From Rugalucina vietnamica (Eukaryota; Mollusca; Bivalvia; Lucinida; Lucinidae): DNA of 64,000 nucleotides. The first letter of the stretch is position 1. Each line of letters opens with the position of its first letter. A program made the translations under genes and the position numbers. Below the pieces are notes generated by a model. It searched no databases. It saw only the letters and a list, made by a program, of their open reading frames with translations, and was not told the origin of the DNA. The stretch is taken from positions 44,212,188 to 44,276,187 of the forward strand of contig OZ024872.1 in NCBI GenBank assembly GCA_964017185.1, written 5' to 3'. Below are positions 41,766 through 52,720 of the stretch, piece by piece.

Positions 41766-44700
41766 TTATAGATAGCGTTTGTCTGTAAGAAGTCTATCAT
41801 GCTCTGATGGTGTTTGAACCTGAAGCAAATAAGGAAATAATAATAATACGGCATCAATAAAATCCATGTGGTGTAAATTATAATGACTAAAGAGAGTCAT
41901 GTTTTGTAGCGATGACAATACTACCGACCACATCGTGCAGTGCGAAGTTTGGTCCATCAACCCCAAAAATGTTGTTTACAACAAGTTTGCAAGAGTTCCA
42001 ACAGCCACCCATGATAATACACTAAATAAGTTAAACAACTTAAGTGAATGTGCAGTTCCCTTGTTTTAATTGAGCCGCATCGTGAGAAAACCGGATTTTT
42101 GCCTAGGCGAAAACAAAGGCGCAGATCAGCTTCGCGGTAACCGCGAAGCTGATCAGCGCCTTTGTTTTCGCTACACGGATAGTACAATTCCTCTTCTACT
42201 TAAATCCGAAATTTCAAGCTTCTAGCTCTTTTCTGTGCTTGTACAGGCCGGTTTGTGTCAGACCTTGTCGGAAACCCCGAAGACCGGTTTTTCTTGCGTC
42301 GCGGCTCAATTATTTTCCAACGAATCCATTTTTGAGATTTTCTGTCATTTAGCAGTTACGCAATGAAAGCATTATTGCCATTGCACAAATCAAACTTAAC
42401 TCATTTAAGCCTGACGTCCCTTTTGTGGGACATATGCATACAGTATAGCCCCAGGTGTGACGCCGCAGAACGCGGCGTCCCATCTGGGGCTATTCTGTTT
42501 GATCGGAGAAAATTCATCGAAAAAGTGAATAAAAATCTAAAATCACACCTGATGTCCCCGTAAAATTAAAGTGGACTCACCCAGCTAATGACGAAGGGAA
42601 AGTCCATTCGTCATAGATGGGTTAACAGTATCACAACAGAATCTGGAACTTCGTACCTGAGATGGCGGTATATCAATCCTGAGATTTCTTTGATGATGGG
42701 TGACAGCATCTATTCTATTCGTCACCAGCTTGACATAGTGGACCGCCATATGGAAGACCGTTGATAGCCAGGCAAGTCCACAAAATATCCAGATTTCTGT
42801 AGCTATTCTATAAATGGATTTGTCTTTGGGTGATGACTGTAAACCTATATGAAAGAAAGCAGAACATTACAAAAATTGCCCATGCAATCTACCAAGATTT
42901 TTTTCATTCGTAAAAATCGAAAATTTTGTTGGAAAAAATTTGATATTAAACTTATTTTTGCTCAAAACATAGATTGTGGGTACGCCGTTAGAACCGCCTC
43001 GCCGAGGCGGTTCTAACGAGTACCCACAATCTATGTTTTGGAGCAAGGTATACCCCCTGCATACCCCAGTTTTGCTATATAATATAAAAGTGGGGTTATA
43101 AGGGGGTATATTTTTCCTGGTGCACAAGTACCAGCACAAGCACACATTGTGATATCGATCATTGTGTTTCGCGTTCTTCAGTTTGTTTCGCGAGGTCATG
43201 AATACAAAAACTGATTTTTTTTTTTTTTTTTTTTTTGCTAGCACGACGCAACATGATTGTTTGTTTTTGAAAAAATGATTAAACTGACGAAGTAAAGTGA
43301 ATGCGCTATATACGAAACGAAAAGATAAAGATCGCGTTGGATATAATTACCCCGGGAGCTAATTTGACCTACCTTGCACCACCACCCCCTCCCCCAGGAC
43401 AATTTTCCATGGGTGCCAAATCGTTCATCAGGACCCCAGAAATGCAAAGAATTTTTGTCCTCAAAGATAAACTCAGTTTCACAATAAAAAAAAAATGCAT
43501 GGTTGCATGGTTTCCAGGCAACCGTTTACGCGATTCTTTAGCATGGGGGAGTAAAAACAACATTGACCATATCTCCACTGTTACTTATCCTATACCACTG
43601 AACTTTGTCTCATTTTAAAGCTTAAACATTGCCCGTTCACCATATGGTTATGTAAATTATCGAATTTGTATATTCATGAATTATAAAGGAAACATTAAAA
43701 ATGACAAAAAAAAAAAAATCGTTTAAAATCCATAAATAAATGAATTTCAGGCCCAAACTGTCAATGTGACACTTTGTTATTGAACCAGAAATATCATATG
43801 ACAAATTTTTTGATTACCTGTGCCAATATGAAATTTATCTCATTTGCATATTCATGAATATTAACAAAAATGTCAAAAATTGAGGAAAAATGAGGGGGAA
43901 CTACATGTATATCTACTGCAAGGTATTCGATACATGTAGGTAATAAGATCTATGTTGCATTCCTGGGACAAATTCTCAAGGCTGCCATAATTTTGATATG
44001 TTTGTTCAAAACATTGATTGTGGGTACACGCTAGAACCGCCTCGCCAAGAAAAATAGGTATACCCCTGCATACCCCATTTTCACTATATAAAAGTGGGGT
44101 ATAAGGGATATACATTACACGGACATGTTTTCGTGATGATGATAATATCTTTACCTGGCACTTTATCGCCAAAGCCCACCGTTGTCAACGTAACAATAGT
44201 AAAATACCAAGATTCCACGAAATTCCAATCCTCGAACCTCATAATGATAACGGCAGGAATTATTGAAAATAACACTAAACAGAGTAACGTAAAAACTAGC
44301 ATTCTCACTAGTTTTTCTGCTTTGTGATATCTTGTAAAGTCTCTCGTCCTTTCCAAGCTTTTGTAAGGTCTTGATAGTCGCTCGCCGATTCCTATCAACA
44401 TTGCAGCGCATAATGGTATACCGACTATAGCATAAAATATGAAAAATGTTTGGCCGCCTGAGGTAGATGGTGAGAGATGACCATAACCTGAAATTTAAAG
44501 CCAACTAGAATTGTCAGAGGATCTGACTATAGCCCCGCTTCTGAGCTTTTTGTCAGGGTAAGGAAAACAATGGCGGGCAACAATCCCAAGCTAGATCTTA
44601 TTAATACAGATGCACATAAAACGATTGGTCAGATTCTGTCAATTTGTTCACAAGGTATTGTGCGGAAACAAAATTCTGAGTCAATCAAGGGCCAAAACTC

Positions 44701-47700
44701 TGTCAAAAGTTAGCAAAAAATGACAGGCAACAATCCCAAGCTAGATCTTGTCAATATTGATGTGCATACAAATTTTGGTCAGATTCTGTCAAGTCGTTCT
44801 CAAGATATTGAGCGGAAAAGAAATTCTGATGTCAATCAAGGGCCGTAACTCCGTCAAAATTTTGCTAAAAATGACAGGCAACAATCCCAAGCTAGATCTT
44901 GTCAATGCTAATGTGCATACAACATTTGGTCAGATTCTGTCAATTCTTTCTCAAAATATTGAGTGGAAACAAAATTCTGACATCAATCAAGGGCCATAAC
45001 TCTTTCAAAAGTTTGCAAAAAATGATGGGCAACAATCCCAAGCTAGATCTTGTCAATGTTGATGTGCACACAAAATTTGGTCAGATTCTGTCAATTTGTT
45101 CTCAAGATTTTGAGCGGAAACGAAATTCTGACGTCAATCAAGGGCCGTAACTCCGTCAAAATTTTGCGAAAAATGAAGGGCAACAATCCCAAGCTACATC
45201 TTGTCAATGTTGATGTGCATACAAATTTTGGTCAGATTTTGTCAATTCTTTCTCAAAATATTGAGCGGAAACTATATTTTGACATCAATCAAGGGTCGTA
45301 ACTCCGTCAAAATTATGCAAAAAATAACAGGCAACAATCCCAAGCTAGATCTTGCCAATGTTGATGTGCATACAAAATTTGGTCAAATTCTATAAATTGG
45401 TTCTCAAGATGTTGAGCGGAAACGAAATTCTGACGTCAATCAAGGGCCGTAACTCAGTCAATATTTTGCAAAAAATGATGGGCAACATCCCAAGCTAGAT
45501 CTTGTCTATGTTGATGTGCATACAAAATTTGGTCAGATTCTGTCAATTCGTTCTCAAGATATTGAGCGGAAACAAAATTCTGACATCAATCAAGGGCCAT
45601 AACTCCATCAAAATTTTGCGAAAAATGACGGGCAACAATCCCAAGCTAGATCTTGTCAATGTTAATGTGCATACAAAATTTGGTCAGATTCTGTCAATTC
45701 GTTCTCAAGATATTAAGCGGAAACAAAATTCTGACGTCAATCAAGGGCCATAACTCCATCAAAATTTTTCGAAAAATGACGAGCGACAATCCCAAGCTAG
45801 ATCATGTCAATGTTGTTGTGCATACAAAATTTGGTCAGATTCTGTCCATTCGTTCTCAAGACATTGAGCGGAAACGAAATTCTGACATCAATATAGGGTC
45901 ATCCAAGGGCAATAACTCTTCTGCAAATTTGGGGAAAACAACATGCATTGATACTTAAGTAGATATTGTCAATATTGATGCATATGCCAAATTTGGTTAA
46001 AGTCCAACATATGGTTCTCAAGTTATGAGTGGTAACAGAATTATGGACGGAATAACGGAATGACGGAAGGACGGAATAACGGAAGGACAGAACGACGGAA
46101 GGACAGGGTGAATCCAGTATAGCCCCACTTTTTCAAAGCGGGGCTATAAATACTGAAATACAGACAACTAGGCAAAAGGCCCAGGGAGTCTATAAAGGTC
46201 TGTTTTTGGTCTCAGATTTGGTTTAAAAGAGGAGACAAGTATTCCTATAAGCAGCTACATGTCTCCTCTAAAAAATCCAGAACAAATTCTTTATTTATCT
46301 TACATGCGTTGCCATGGTTACACCACAGAGGAACCATTAATAGAGCAAATTTTGCACTTTCTGGCTAATTTTGGCCATTTTCGAATGCCATTTTAATTCT
46401 TAACTACCGGCCCACGCGACAAACAAAATGATACTTTGCATACATGTCTGGATAAAACTTCATAATTATTAATTATTTCATATTAAGAAATTGTTTGTGG
46501 CGTGGGCCGGTAGTTGAATATATCGTTTTATAGTGAAAAATATACCTAAAACGAGCAAAAAGTATTATTTCTATGTTTTCTGAGCGTTGCCATGACAACG
46601 TTTACTATTTGAATGAAAAACCCGTACTGTATTTTAAAAGCGGGGACATATACCTGTTATTTCTCATCATAATTCCAAAATTCAATTTTTCACCAAAACC
46701 GGGGGCCGAAATTAAACTCCCTAGGCCTTTGTGTAGCGTTTTGACACCTGCATTTTAAAACGAAGCAATGCTGTAGATTCCGTCCGTTCTAAAGAGATAT
46801 TCTTGGTGTAGTTATGTTTTATTGATGCTGATATTTACGTCGTTCTTTTGACAAAAGCTTACTGTTATACGTAAAGCTGTTACTATATCTTGCTGTCCAG
46901 TACAGCCCCATCAGGAAAACATGTCCGTGTAATTACACCCCCTTATACTGAATTTTATATAGCAAAACTGGGATATGCCGGGGTATACCTTTTTTTTAGT
47001 TTTGCTCCAAAAATAGATTGTGGGTACTCGTTAGAACAGTCTCGTCGAGGCGGTTCTAACGTGCACCCAATGTTTTGAGCAAAAATAAGAAAACTATCAA
47101 AATTTCTCCACTGAAAATTTTTAACTTTTACAAGTGAATAAATTACATGGGCGTGTTTTCGTAATTGTTATTCCACAATGAGCATCTCAAATGTTTTAGT
47201 TCCGATTGTTAACGTGAATAAAAAGAACTAACATGCATGTATGTTGGGCAGGCTTACCAATGGAAGTTATAACTGATACCGCGAAGAAAACTGCTGAATC
47301 GTAATCCCAGTTAGTGGCGTTGTCTTTCTTGTGTGACGTTACAACTCCTGCTTTATATGTGTCTATCACTGCCCTGGCAAACTGCGTCAGATCTTGAGGT
47401 GCCACGCAAGTGTTGTTACCTTAATACCAGAAGACATACTTGCGAATAAATAATGACGTCTTTCATTCATGCATGAGCCACTGCATCAGAAAACCAACAA
47501 TCTGCATATACGAAAACAGTAACTGCACAGCTGTGATCAGCGTCTTTGTTGTCGTTACAGGGATAGTACAATTCATCCTGTGATTGTACAGCCCAGTTTG
47601 TGTCGGGCCTGGTCGGAAACCAACATTGTTGATTTTCTCACGCAAGGGCTCACATAAAACGAGATCGAATTATGTTATAGGCTTAGCCATACTCAATACG

Positions 47701-48047
47701 ATGTCAATATCCAAAGCAAATGGCGGCAACATATCTTTGTATAAAAACTACTATCTCTTATATTTTACTCGTTGCTTTGAGAGCACATCTCCTTCCTTGT
47801 TATTAAGTTCTAACTAAGTATGGAATAAATCCATATTTGTTTTGAAAAAAAATGGTGCAATGGTTTGTATCTAAAACTTTTAGCTAGTAAAATCTCATAA
47901 CCTACCTATAAAACTAAGAAAAGTAGCATGTGCCACTTCCGTCACGTTTGTTTCGTTATCTTTCTCCAGCGCCATGAACACTGCTCCTCCTATCAATACA
48001 TAGGCCAGTACGACCACCACCAAGATAACCAACGCCACCCAATGCAT
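41766..48047 (-). CDS. two-pore-domain K+ channel A (K2P), 4 or 5 exons
   Basis: Exons (minus): 48047-47906 (start codon, TM1 with VVVVLAYVLIGGAVFMALE), 47419-47258 (extracellular cap with NNTC and pore helix 1), 44487-44155 (filter 1 GYGHLSP, TM2, TM3, filter 2 TVGFGDKVPG) and 42844-42657 (TM4). Then either a last exon 41819-41766 after a CAG|GTACG donor, giving 292 residues ending TPSEHDRLLTDKRYL, or read-through to a stop at 42585 (298 residues). All joins keep the frame. Filters are at residues 102-104 (GYG) and 206-208 (GFG). NET, NVT and NNT are possible glycosylation sites in the first extracellular loop. Two P loops and four TM segments define background K+ channels that dimerise in the plasma membrane and set resting potential. 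The subfamily is not decided. Exon sizes match K2P B at 52721-55993, so they are tandem duplicates. Confidence 0.9.
42072..42308. mobile_element. H-family hairpin MITE, copy 5 (best preserved)
   Basis: 'gagccgcatcgtgagaaaac' to 'tttttcttgcgtcgcggctc'. The stem is almost perfect over about 65 bases: 'gcgaaaacaaaggcgcagat' / 'cagcttcgcggtaaccgcga' / 'agctgatcagcgcctttgtt' / 'ttcgc'. It is followed by a loop-out flank with 'ttcaagcttctag' and 'gtacaggccggtttgtgtc'. This is the reference copy for the family. Confidence 0.8.
42395..42625. repeat. R-family hairpin repeat, copy 2
   Basis: 'cctgacgtcccttttgtggg', 'atagccccaggtgtgacgcc', centre 'gcagaacgcggcgtcccatc', then an end 'gggaaagtccattcgtca'. 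The read-through version of K2P A would take its last codons and stop from this repeat. Confidence 0.6.
42866..43120. mobile_element. b-family palindromic MITE, copy 8
   Basis: 'acattacaaaaattgcccat' start; core 'agaaccgcctcgccgaggcg'; ends at 'gggtatatttttcctgg'. Starts about 22 bases from the TM4 exon acceptor at 42844. 43121-43995 holds a T23 run (43214-43236) and a C-rich tract near 43380 but no gene that I recognise. Confidence 0.7.
43998..44138. mobile_element. b-family MITE, copy 9 (left half lost)
   Basis: 'caaaacattgattgtgggta' through 'agaaccgcctcgcc' to 'cacggacatgttttcgtgat'. Ends 16 bases from the donor of the filter-2 exon (44155). Confidence 0.65.
44528..46148. mobile_element. 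core-satellite ('pearl'-like) element with nine 151-bp units
   Basis: Ends are TATAGCCCCGCTT (44528-44540) and its exact complement (46136-46148). The right end is itself a hairpin 'tatagccccactttttcaaa' plus 'gcggggctata'. The core has nine units of 150-151 bases starting 'ggcaacaatcccaagctaga' (near 44577, 44726, 44877, 45028, 45179, 45330, 45480, 45630 and 45782), then a run of 'acggaaggacggaataacgg'. This order matches pearl elements described from bivalves. It lies in an intron of K2P A. The repeated ~83-codon frames are satellite shadows. Confidence 0.8.
46300..46600. repeat. nested inverted repeats
   Basis: Inner pair ACTACCGGCCCACGC (46405) and GCGTGGGCCGGTAGT (46500), about 110 bases across; outer pair around 'cgttgccatgg' (46308) and 'cgttgccatgacaacg' (46584). 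A small MITE-like unit. Confidence 0.5.
46910..47168. mobile_element. b-family palindromic MITE, copy 10
   Basis: 'catcaggaaaacatgtccgt' to 'catgggcgtgttttcgtaat', core 'agaacagtctcgtcgaggcg'. Lies about 90 bases from the pore-1 exon donor of K2P A. Confidence 0.7.
47475..47652. mobile_element. H-family hairpin MITE, copy 6 (stem partly deleted)
   Basis: 'gagccactgcatcagaaaac' to 'ttctcacgcaagggctca'. The first stem arm is shortened to 'acgaaaacagtaactgcaca'. In the intron between the TM1 and pore-1 exons of K2P A. Confidence 0.65.
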
Positions 48048-48063
48048 AGCTGGGGCCCATTAG

Positions 48064-48320
48064 GAAATCCTGCCCATGCAAAATACAGCATTTTTTTCAC
48101 ATGTAGAAATTGAAAATTTCAATGGAAAATATTTGATATTTTTCTTATTTTTGCTCAAAACATAGGTTGTGGGTACACGTTAGAACCGCCTCGCCGAGGC
48201 CCACAACCTATGTTTTGAGCAAAATTAAGAAAAATAGGTATATCCTTGCATACCCCAGTTTTGCTATATAAAAGTAGGGTATAAGGGGGTAAACACTTCA
48301 TGGACATGTTTTCCTGATGT
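48064..48320. mobile_element. b-family palindromic MITE, copy 11
   Basis: 'aatcctgcccatgcaaaata' to 'catggacatgttttcctgat'. Core 'agaaccgcctcgccgaggcc' has lost part of the second arm. Begins 17 bases upstream of the K2P A start codon, so it would sit in the 5' UTR or promoter. Confidence 0.7.
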
Positions 48321-48506
48321 ATATGCATGGTTCTATGGTTAATCTGAGACACAAATAGACAACATTAACCGAAATCAAAATGTCATACCCATACATAAAA
48401 ATGACTCTTACCATATATATAAAAAAAACTCAGATCGGCATAGGTGGCGGCCGTCTTCACCACTTGCATACAAAGATCGCCGCTGTTTCAATTGTGCTCC
48501 ATCACG

Positions 48507-48640
48507 AAAACATGCCCATGTAATGTATACCCCTTAAACCCTACCGTTATATAGCAAAGCTAGGATATGCAGGGGTATACCTATTTCTCTTATTTTTGCT
48601 CCAAAACATAGACTGTGGGTACTCGTTAGAACCGCCTTGA
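48507..48640. mobile_element. b-family MITE, copy 12 (one half)
   Basis: 'catcacgaaaacatgcccat' through 'actcgttagaaccgccttga'; the second half is missing. 48641-48806 shows nothing recognisable. Confidence 0.6.
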
Positions 48641-48805
48641 CAATCTGAAAATTTTGTTTGGCACATACATGTAGATTGCATCGCTGTACCACTCGTATAC
48701 CACAATTTATTCATTACAACATATTTATACATTAAAAGATGATTCCTTATTCGTTTGTAAAATGTGTTTGCCTCATTTATATTCATGTTTTCAGCATTAA
48801 ATTGT

Positions 48806-48806
<1 letters not shown>

Positions 48807-48862
<56 letters not shown>

Positions 48863-48874
48863 GTGCGTGCGTGC

Positions 48875-48914
<40 letters not shown>
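48807..48914 (+). repeat. compound microsatellite (CT)n-(GCGT)n-(GT)n
   Basis: About 27 CT units, then four GCGT units, then about 18 GT units. 48915-49475 shows nothing recognisable. Confidence 0.9.
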
Positions 48915-48915
<1 letters not shown>

Positions 48916-49834
48916 GACTCTTACCTCATGATTCCAGAAAGGTTAATTCCTGATTCGATTGACTTTTGGCTATTGCTGTTGGCTGTTATTACTCTATGTC
49001 GTTGTTGACCGTTCCCGTCAAAATGTCGTCAAAATATTTATAGATGCGTTTTAGGTGACTGACGACAGGTCAATTTCAGATTATCATAGCGTTGATACAG
49101 ATAACACAATATGTATAGGCGATAACATATATACAAATGATTACTAATGATTTGGTAAAATGCATCATACATAACAAGACGTATCAAATGCATCTTTGAT
49201 CCGACATCCAATGTTCATATGAATTATAAAACATATGACCTAAAATATATTTTATTCTCTCTCTGATAACAGTAACTGTTGACAACTAAAATATACCACA
49301 TGCGTCTACTGTATACATACGAAATTGTGGATGTTACTAGTATCTATATGAGGTATGACTTCAAATAGTTTGAGCTTAAACCAGCAAGTCTGACTGAAGC
49401 AAACATACAGGTTATTAACAAGAATGGGGACAAGAATTGCTGAATGACAAGACAACTATGCACCAGTCATTTGTACGAGGGTTGGGATTTAAGTTCGTAG
49501 ACTTTGGCCACTGATTTTCTATTACAGAATTTATCCAGTATTTGATGCCTTATTATAAAGAAACAAAGTCTCCTTGTTTCATGTTTACAATATTTTGCAT
49601 GAAATCTTGCGCAGTGCACATAAAAATGGTCTCCATAGCAACCAAGGTCTCGCTACCCGGGGCACGTCGTATTTTAAATAATTCTGAACGTATATGGCGT
49701 TGAAGAACATGCCATTAGTAACTATATAATAGGCCAAAACTTTAGCTTAGCCAATTTCAGGCATTCTATTATATCTCCATATAAAATTTGAAGCACTATG
49801 CCGAAGACTGATTTTGTTATTGGAGAAAATATTA

Positions 49835-51254
49835 ATAGCACTGTCACACATTCACGTATCAGCGGCGTATCGCTCACGTATCTAGGAAAATGTCGATACG
49901 CCGAGGTCTGAGCCGTATTTTGCTCGAGAGACGTATGTACCACGTACGAGTGACGTTCCTGCTACGTTCCCGTGGCGTATCCGTGACGTATCTGTATTCG
50001 TATGGAATTTCACTTTCGTATGTACGGCGTATCAATGCGTATGTGCTACGTACGTGTGACGTATGTATGGCGTATGAAGTGTACGCGTGACGTATCTACG
50101 GCGTATGTACTGCGTTCCATTCTTATCTGCGGCGTATCTGTTCTGTACCAATTGTTTTTAATACCTATGAGAACAAACGGTTGTGTTCACTTTGCTCATG
50201 CAATTCGCACATTATAGTTATCAAATATGAGCCGCCGCATAGAAAAAACAAAAAAAAAATAACAAAGGCGCCGATCAGCTTCGCATTAACTGCGGAGCTG
50301 ATCAGTGCCTTTGTTTTTTCTACATGGATAGTACAATCCCTCTACTTTCTAAATCCAAAATTTCCAGCCTCTTACCATCTTCTGAGACTGTACAGGCCGG
50401 TTTGTGTCAGACCTGGTCGGAACCCAAATTGTTGGTTTTCTCATGCACAGGCTCATAAAAGTGGTCGAAGATGCCACCGGAGAAATCTAGATAATCTAGA
50501 TTAACACCGAAAAAAAACCGAGGTGGTGGTGGTGGTGGGGGAACATCTTCAAGCTCTCCATCCTGGTCGTAAGACCACATGAACAAAGACGGAGGCTACA
50601 CCAAGCGTAGCCATGAAAGAACCCTGCACGACACCCCAAACCGTGAGAAACATTTGATCCAGGACTTCGGAAAAACGAAAACATACATATAGAAGCATTA
50701 AGATTCTCTTAGAACGCCAAAAATATTCATAATACTCCTAATACGTCACACATACTCCACAGTAGCGAAACGAACGTAGCACATACGTAGCACATACGCC
50801 ATTGATACGCGAGATACGCCACACGTACGTCGCTGATACGCCGTAGATACGAAAAGACATTCGAGGATACGCCACACATACGTCACACATACGTAGCAGA
50901 TACGAAAGGTACGCTGTACATACGTCACGGTTACGTGGCATTTTAACCGCTACGTACGTGTGGCGTATCAGGAGTATGAGCTACGTATCTACGACGTACC
51001 TGCCACGTTGCTTTCGTATGTACCACGTATGTGTGACGTATGTACGGCGTATCGGACCTGCTACGTACGTGCTACGAATTTTTAAGTGCACACATAAAAA
51101 AACGTAGCACCTCGGCGTATGAGGAGTATGAGCTACGTATCGAAGAGTATGAGCTACGTATGCCCACGTATCTACGACGTACGTGTGACGTACCTTTCGT
51201 ATCTCGATACGCCGAGGATACGTGAGTCGATACGCGAATGTGTGACAGCCCTAT
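49835..51254. mobile_element. TACGTA/CGTATC-word element, copy 2 (E2), nested in the mariner-like shell
   Basis: Inverted ends 'atagcactgtcacacattca' and complement of 'atagggctgtcacacattcg', flanked by TA. The body is the same word mosaic as E1 with the same order of blocks. It carries an H-family MITE (50229-50454) at a place where E1 has none, and a second copy of the frame starting at 50580 (minus), MWSYDQDGELEDVPP. Confidence 0.75.
50229..50454. mobile_element. H-family hairpin MITE, copy 7, inserted in E2
   Basis: 'gagccgccgcatagaaaaaa' to 'ttctcatgcacaggctca'. Stem 'gatcagcttcgcattaactg' then 'cggagctgatcagtgccttt'. E1 has no insert here, so E2 gained it after the two copies diverged. 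Confidence 0.75.
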
Positions 51255-51924
51255 TAGTCAGTCGCGTTTCTTGAGAAAGAAAAATGGCGTAAACAATCAA
51301 CGTCTAAACAAGAGTTATGATCACATCTTATATTTGAGTAGAATAAATGCCCAAAGAAACATTCAAAATGATCGGGATTTGTAGCACAGTTGTAGAACAG
51401 ATGGTGCAGTGGTATTTAAATGGGTTGCGAGATTCCAGATGGCCGTATTTGAATTTTACACGATGAGAAATGCACAAACTTTAATATAAAAATGCTAAGG
51501 TCAGCATTCTAAAGATAAGCCTCGAATATGCATGATACACTTAGAATTTGTTATATCTGGTGAAAGCAGTATTTCAACAATAATAATCAACAAACCCCTG
51601 AAGGAAATCTTGCAAATTAGTAAAGGTATAGCGTGTTGTGTTGTTCTAAACAAAGCATTTTAATGCTGACATTAATTGAAATTTGACGTAGTTTTGACGT
51701 CAAATTTTCCACGACGTGCCCCGGTTCTTGAAAGACCATTGTGTTTAATTCATTGTTGTGACGAAACTATCATGATTAGAACTACGCTTAATATCTTATA
51801 CGAAAGGTAAAATAATGTGTTTTCAGCCGGATGATATCATTTTTATTTCTGTGTGACAGACATCTGAACTTTTATTAAGAAAGTCTACGAACTTAAATCC
51901 CAACCCACGTATCCTAGACTCTCT

Positions 51925-52330
51925 GGAGCCGGGGGATAGCGGGGCCTTTAACTTTTCAGATTTTAAAGCCCTGCTAAAAGCCCGGCACAGCGGGGTCAGA
52001 TTTGTGGTCAAAATTCTGCTAAAAGTCTCGGCTCCCCGGAGGCTGACAATAATGTGGAACAACAGCTGGGTGTTGTTCTGATAAACAAAATTCTGATGAA
52101 CAAAAATGATACAGGGGCTTGAATTTCTGCATGTGAATGTACAAGTGTATTTGCAAATTAAATAAGGACCGTAAAAAACTAATTAAACAGTAAAATACAA
52201 CTATTATCAAATTTTAATTCATAGGTGGGAAATTAAAACCCCGACACATCCCCGGCACTGCCGGCACTCATCTTAGGTTAGATTTCGGCATTTCAGCCCC
52301 GCTATGTCCCCGCTATCCCCGGCCCTAGGG
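51925..52330. mobile_element. short element with GGGGATAGCGGGGC ends
   Basis: 'gccgggggatagcggggcc' on the left and 'gccccgctatgtccccgcta' 'tccccggccc' on the right are inverted. The body includes 'aaagccctgctaaaagccc' and 'cccggcactgccggcactc'. About 400 bases, no frame. 52331-52720 is unassigned 3' flank of K2P B. Confidence 0.55.
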
Positions 52331-52720
52331 GCCGGAGATGCAAATGACTGATGCACTAGATTGTATGTCTAGTGGCAGGGATCTGCATATTCACTTTAAT
52401 CCGACAGTTATAGATTGCAGACTTTTAGATGTCTTCTGAAACAACGTCTGTCTGTTATATCAATTTGATGTAGAATACGTAGAAATGACACCATTTTGGA
52501 GCGGTCGACTTTCCGCTTGGCTATCCTGGAACAATAGTAATCTTGTAATTTAGAGAAAGGGGAAGTCATAAACTACATAATCAGCATAAACGGATTCTTA
52601 AAATATATGAATTGTGACAAGACTGAAAACGTTATCTATAATTTCAGGAACAAAGAAAAATGTAGGATTATAAAGGTGATTTCAATATATCAACACTTCT
52701 GACTTGTAATCAAATCATCA

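Larger units (their letters stand above)
49476..51909. mobile_element. mariner-like shell with 30-bp ITRs, non-coding
   Basis: The left ITR starts CGAGGGTTGGGATTTAAGTT and continues CGTAGACTTT; the right ITR is its reverse complement with one mismatch in 30. Both sides are flanked by TA (49474-49475 and 51910-51911), the mariner target. ITRs with the 'cgagggt...aagttcgta' pattern are typical of mariner. After removing the nested E2 element about 1.0 kb remains, with no transposase motif; 'ccggggcacgtcgt' is present near both ends in inverted orientation. Confidence 0.7.

Noticed and set aside
44748-45958. Seven similar frames starting MSMLMCIQ
   Set aside because: They are translations of the 151-bp satellite; the period is not a multiple of three and each frame dies in the next unit.
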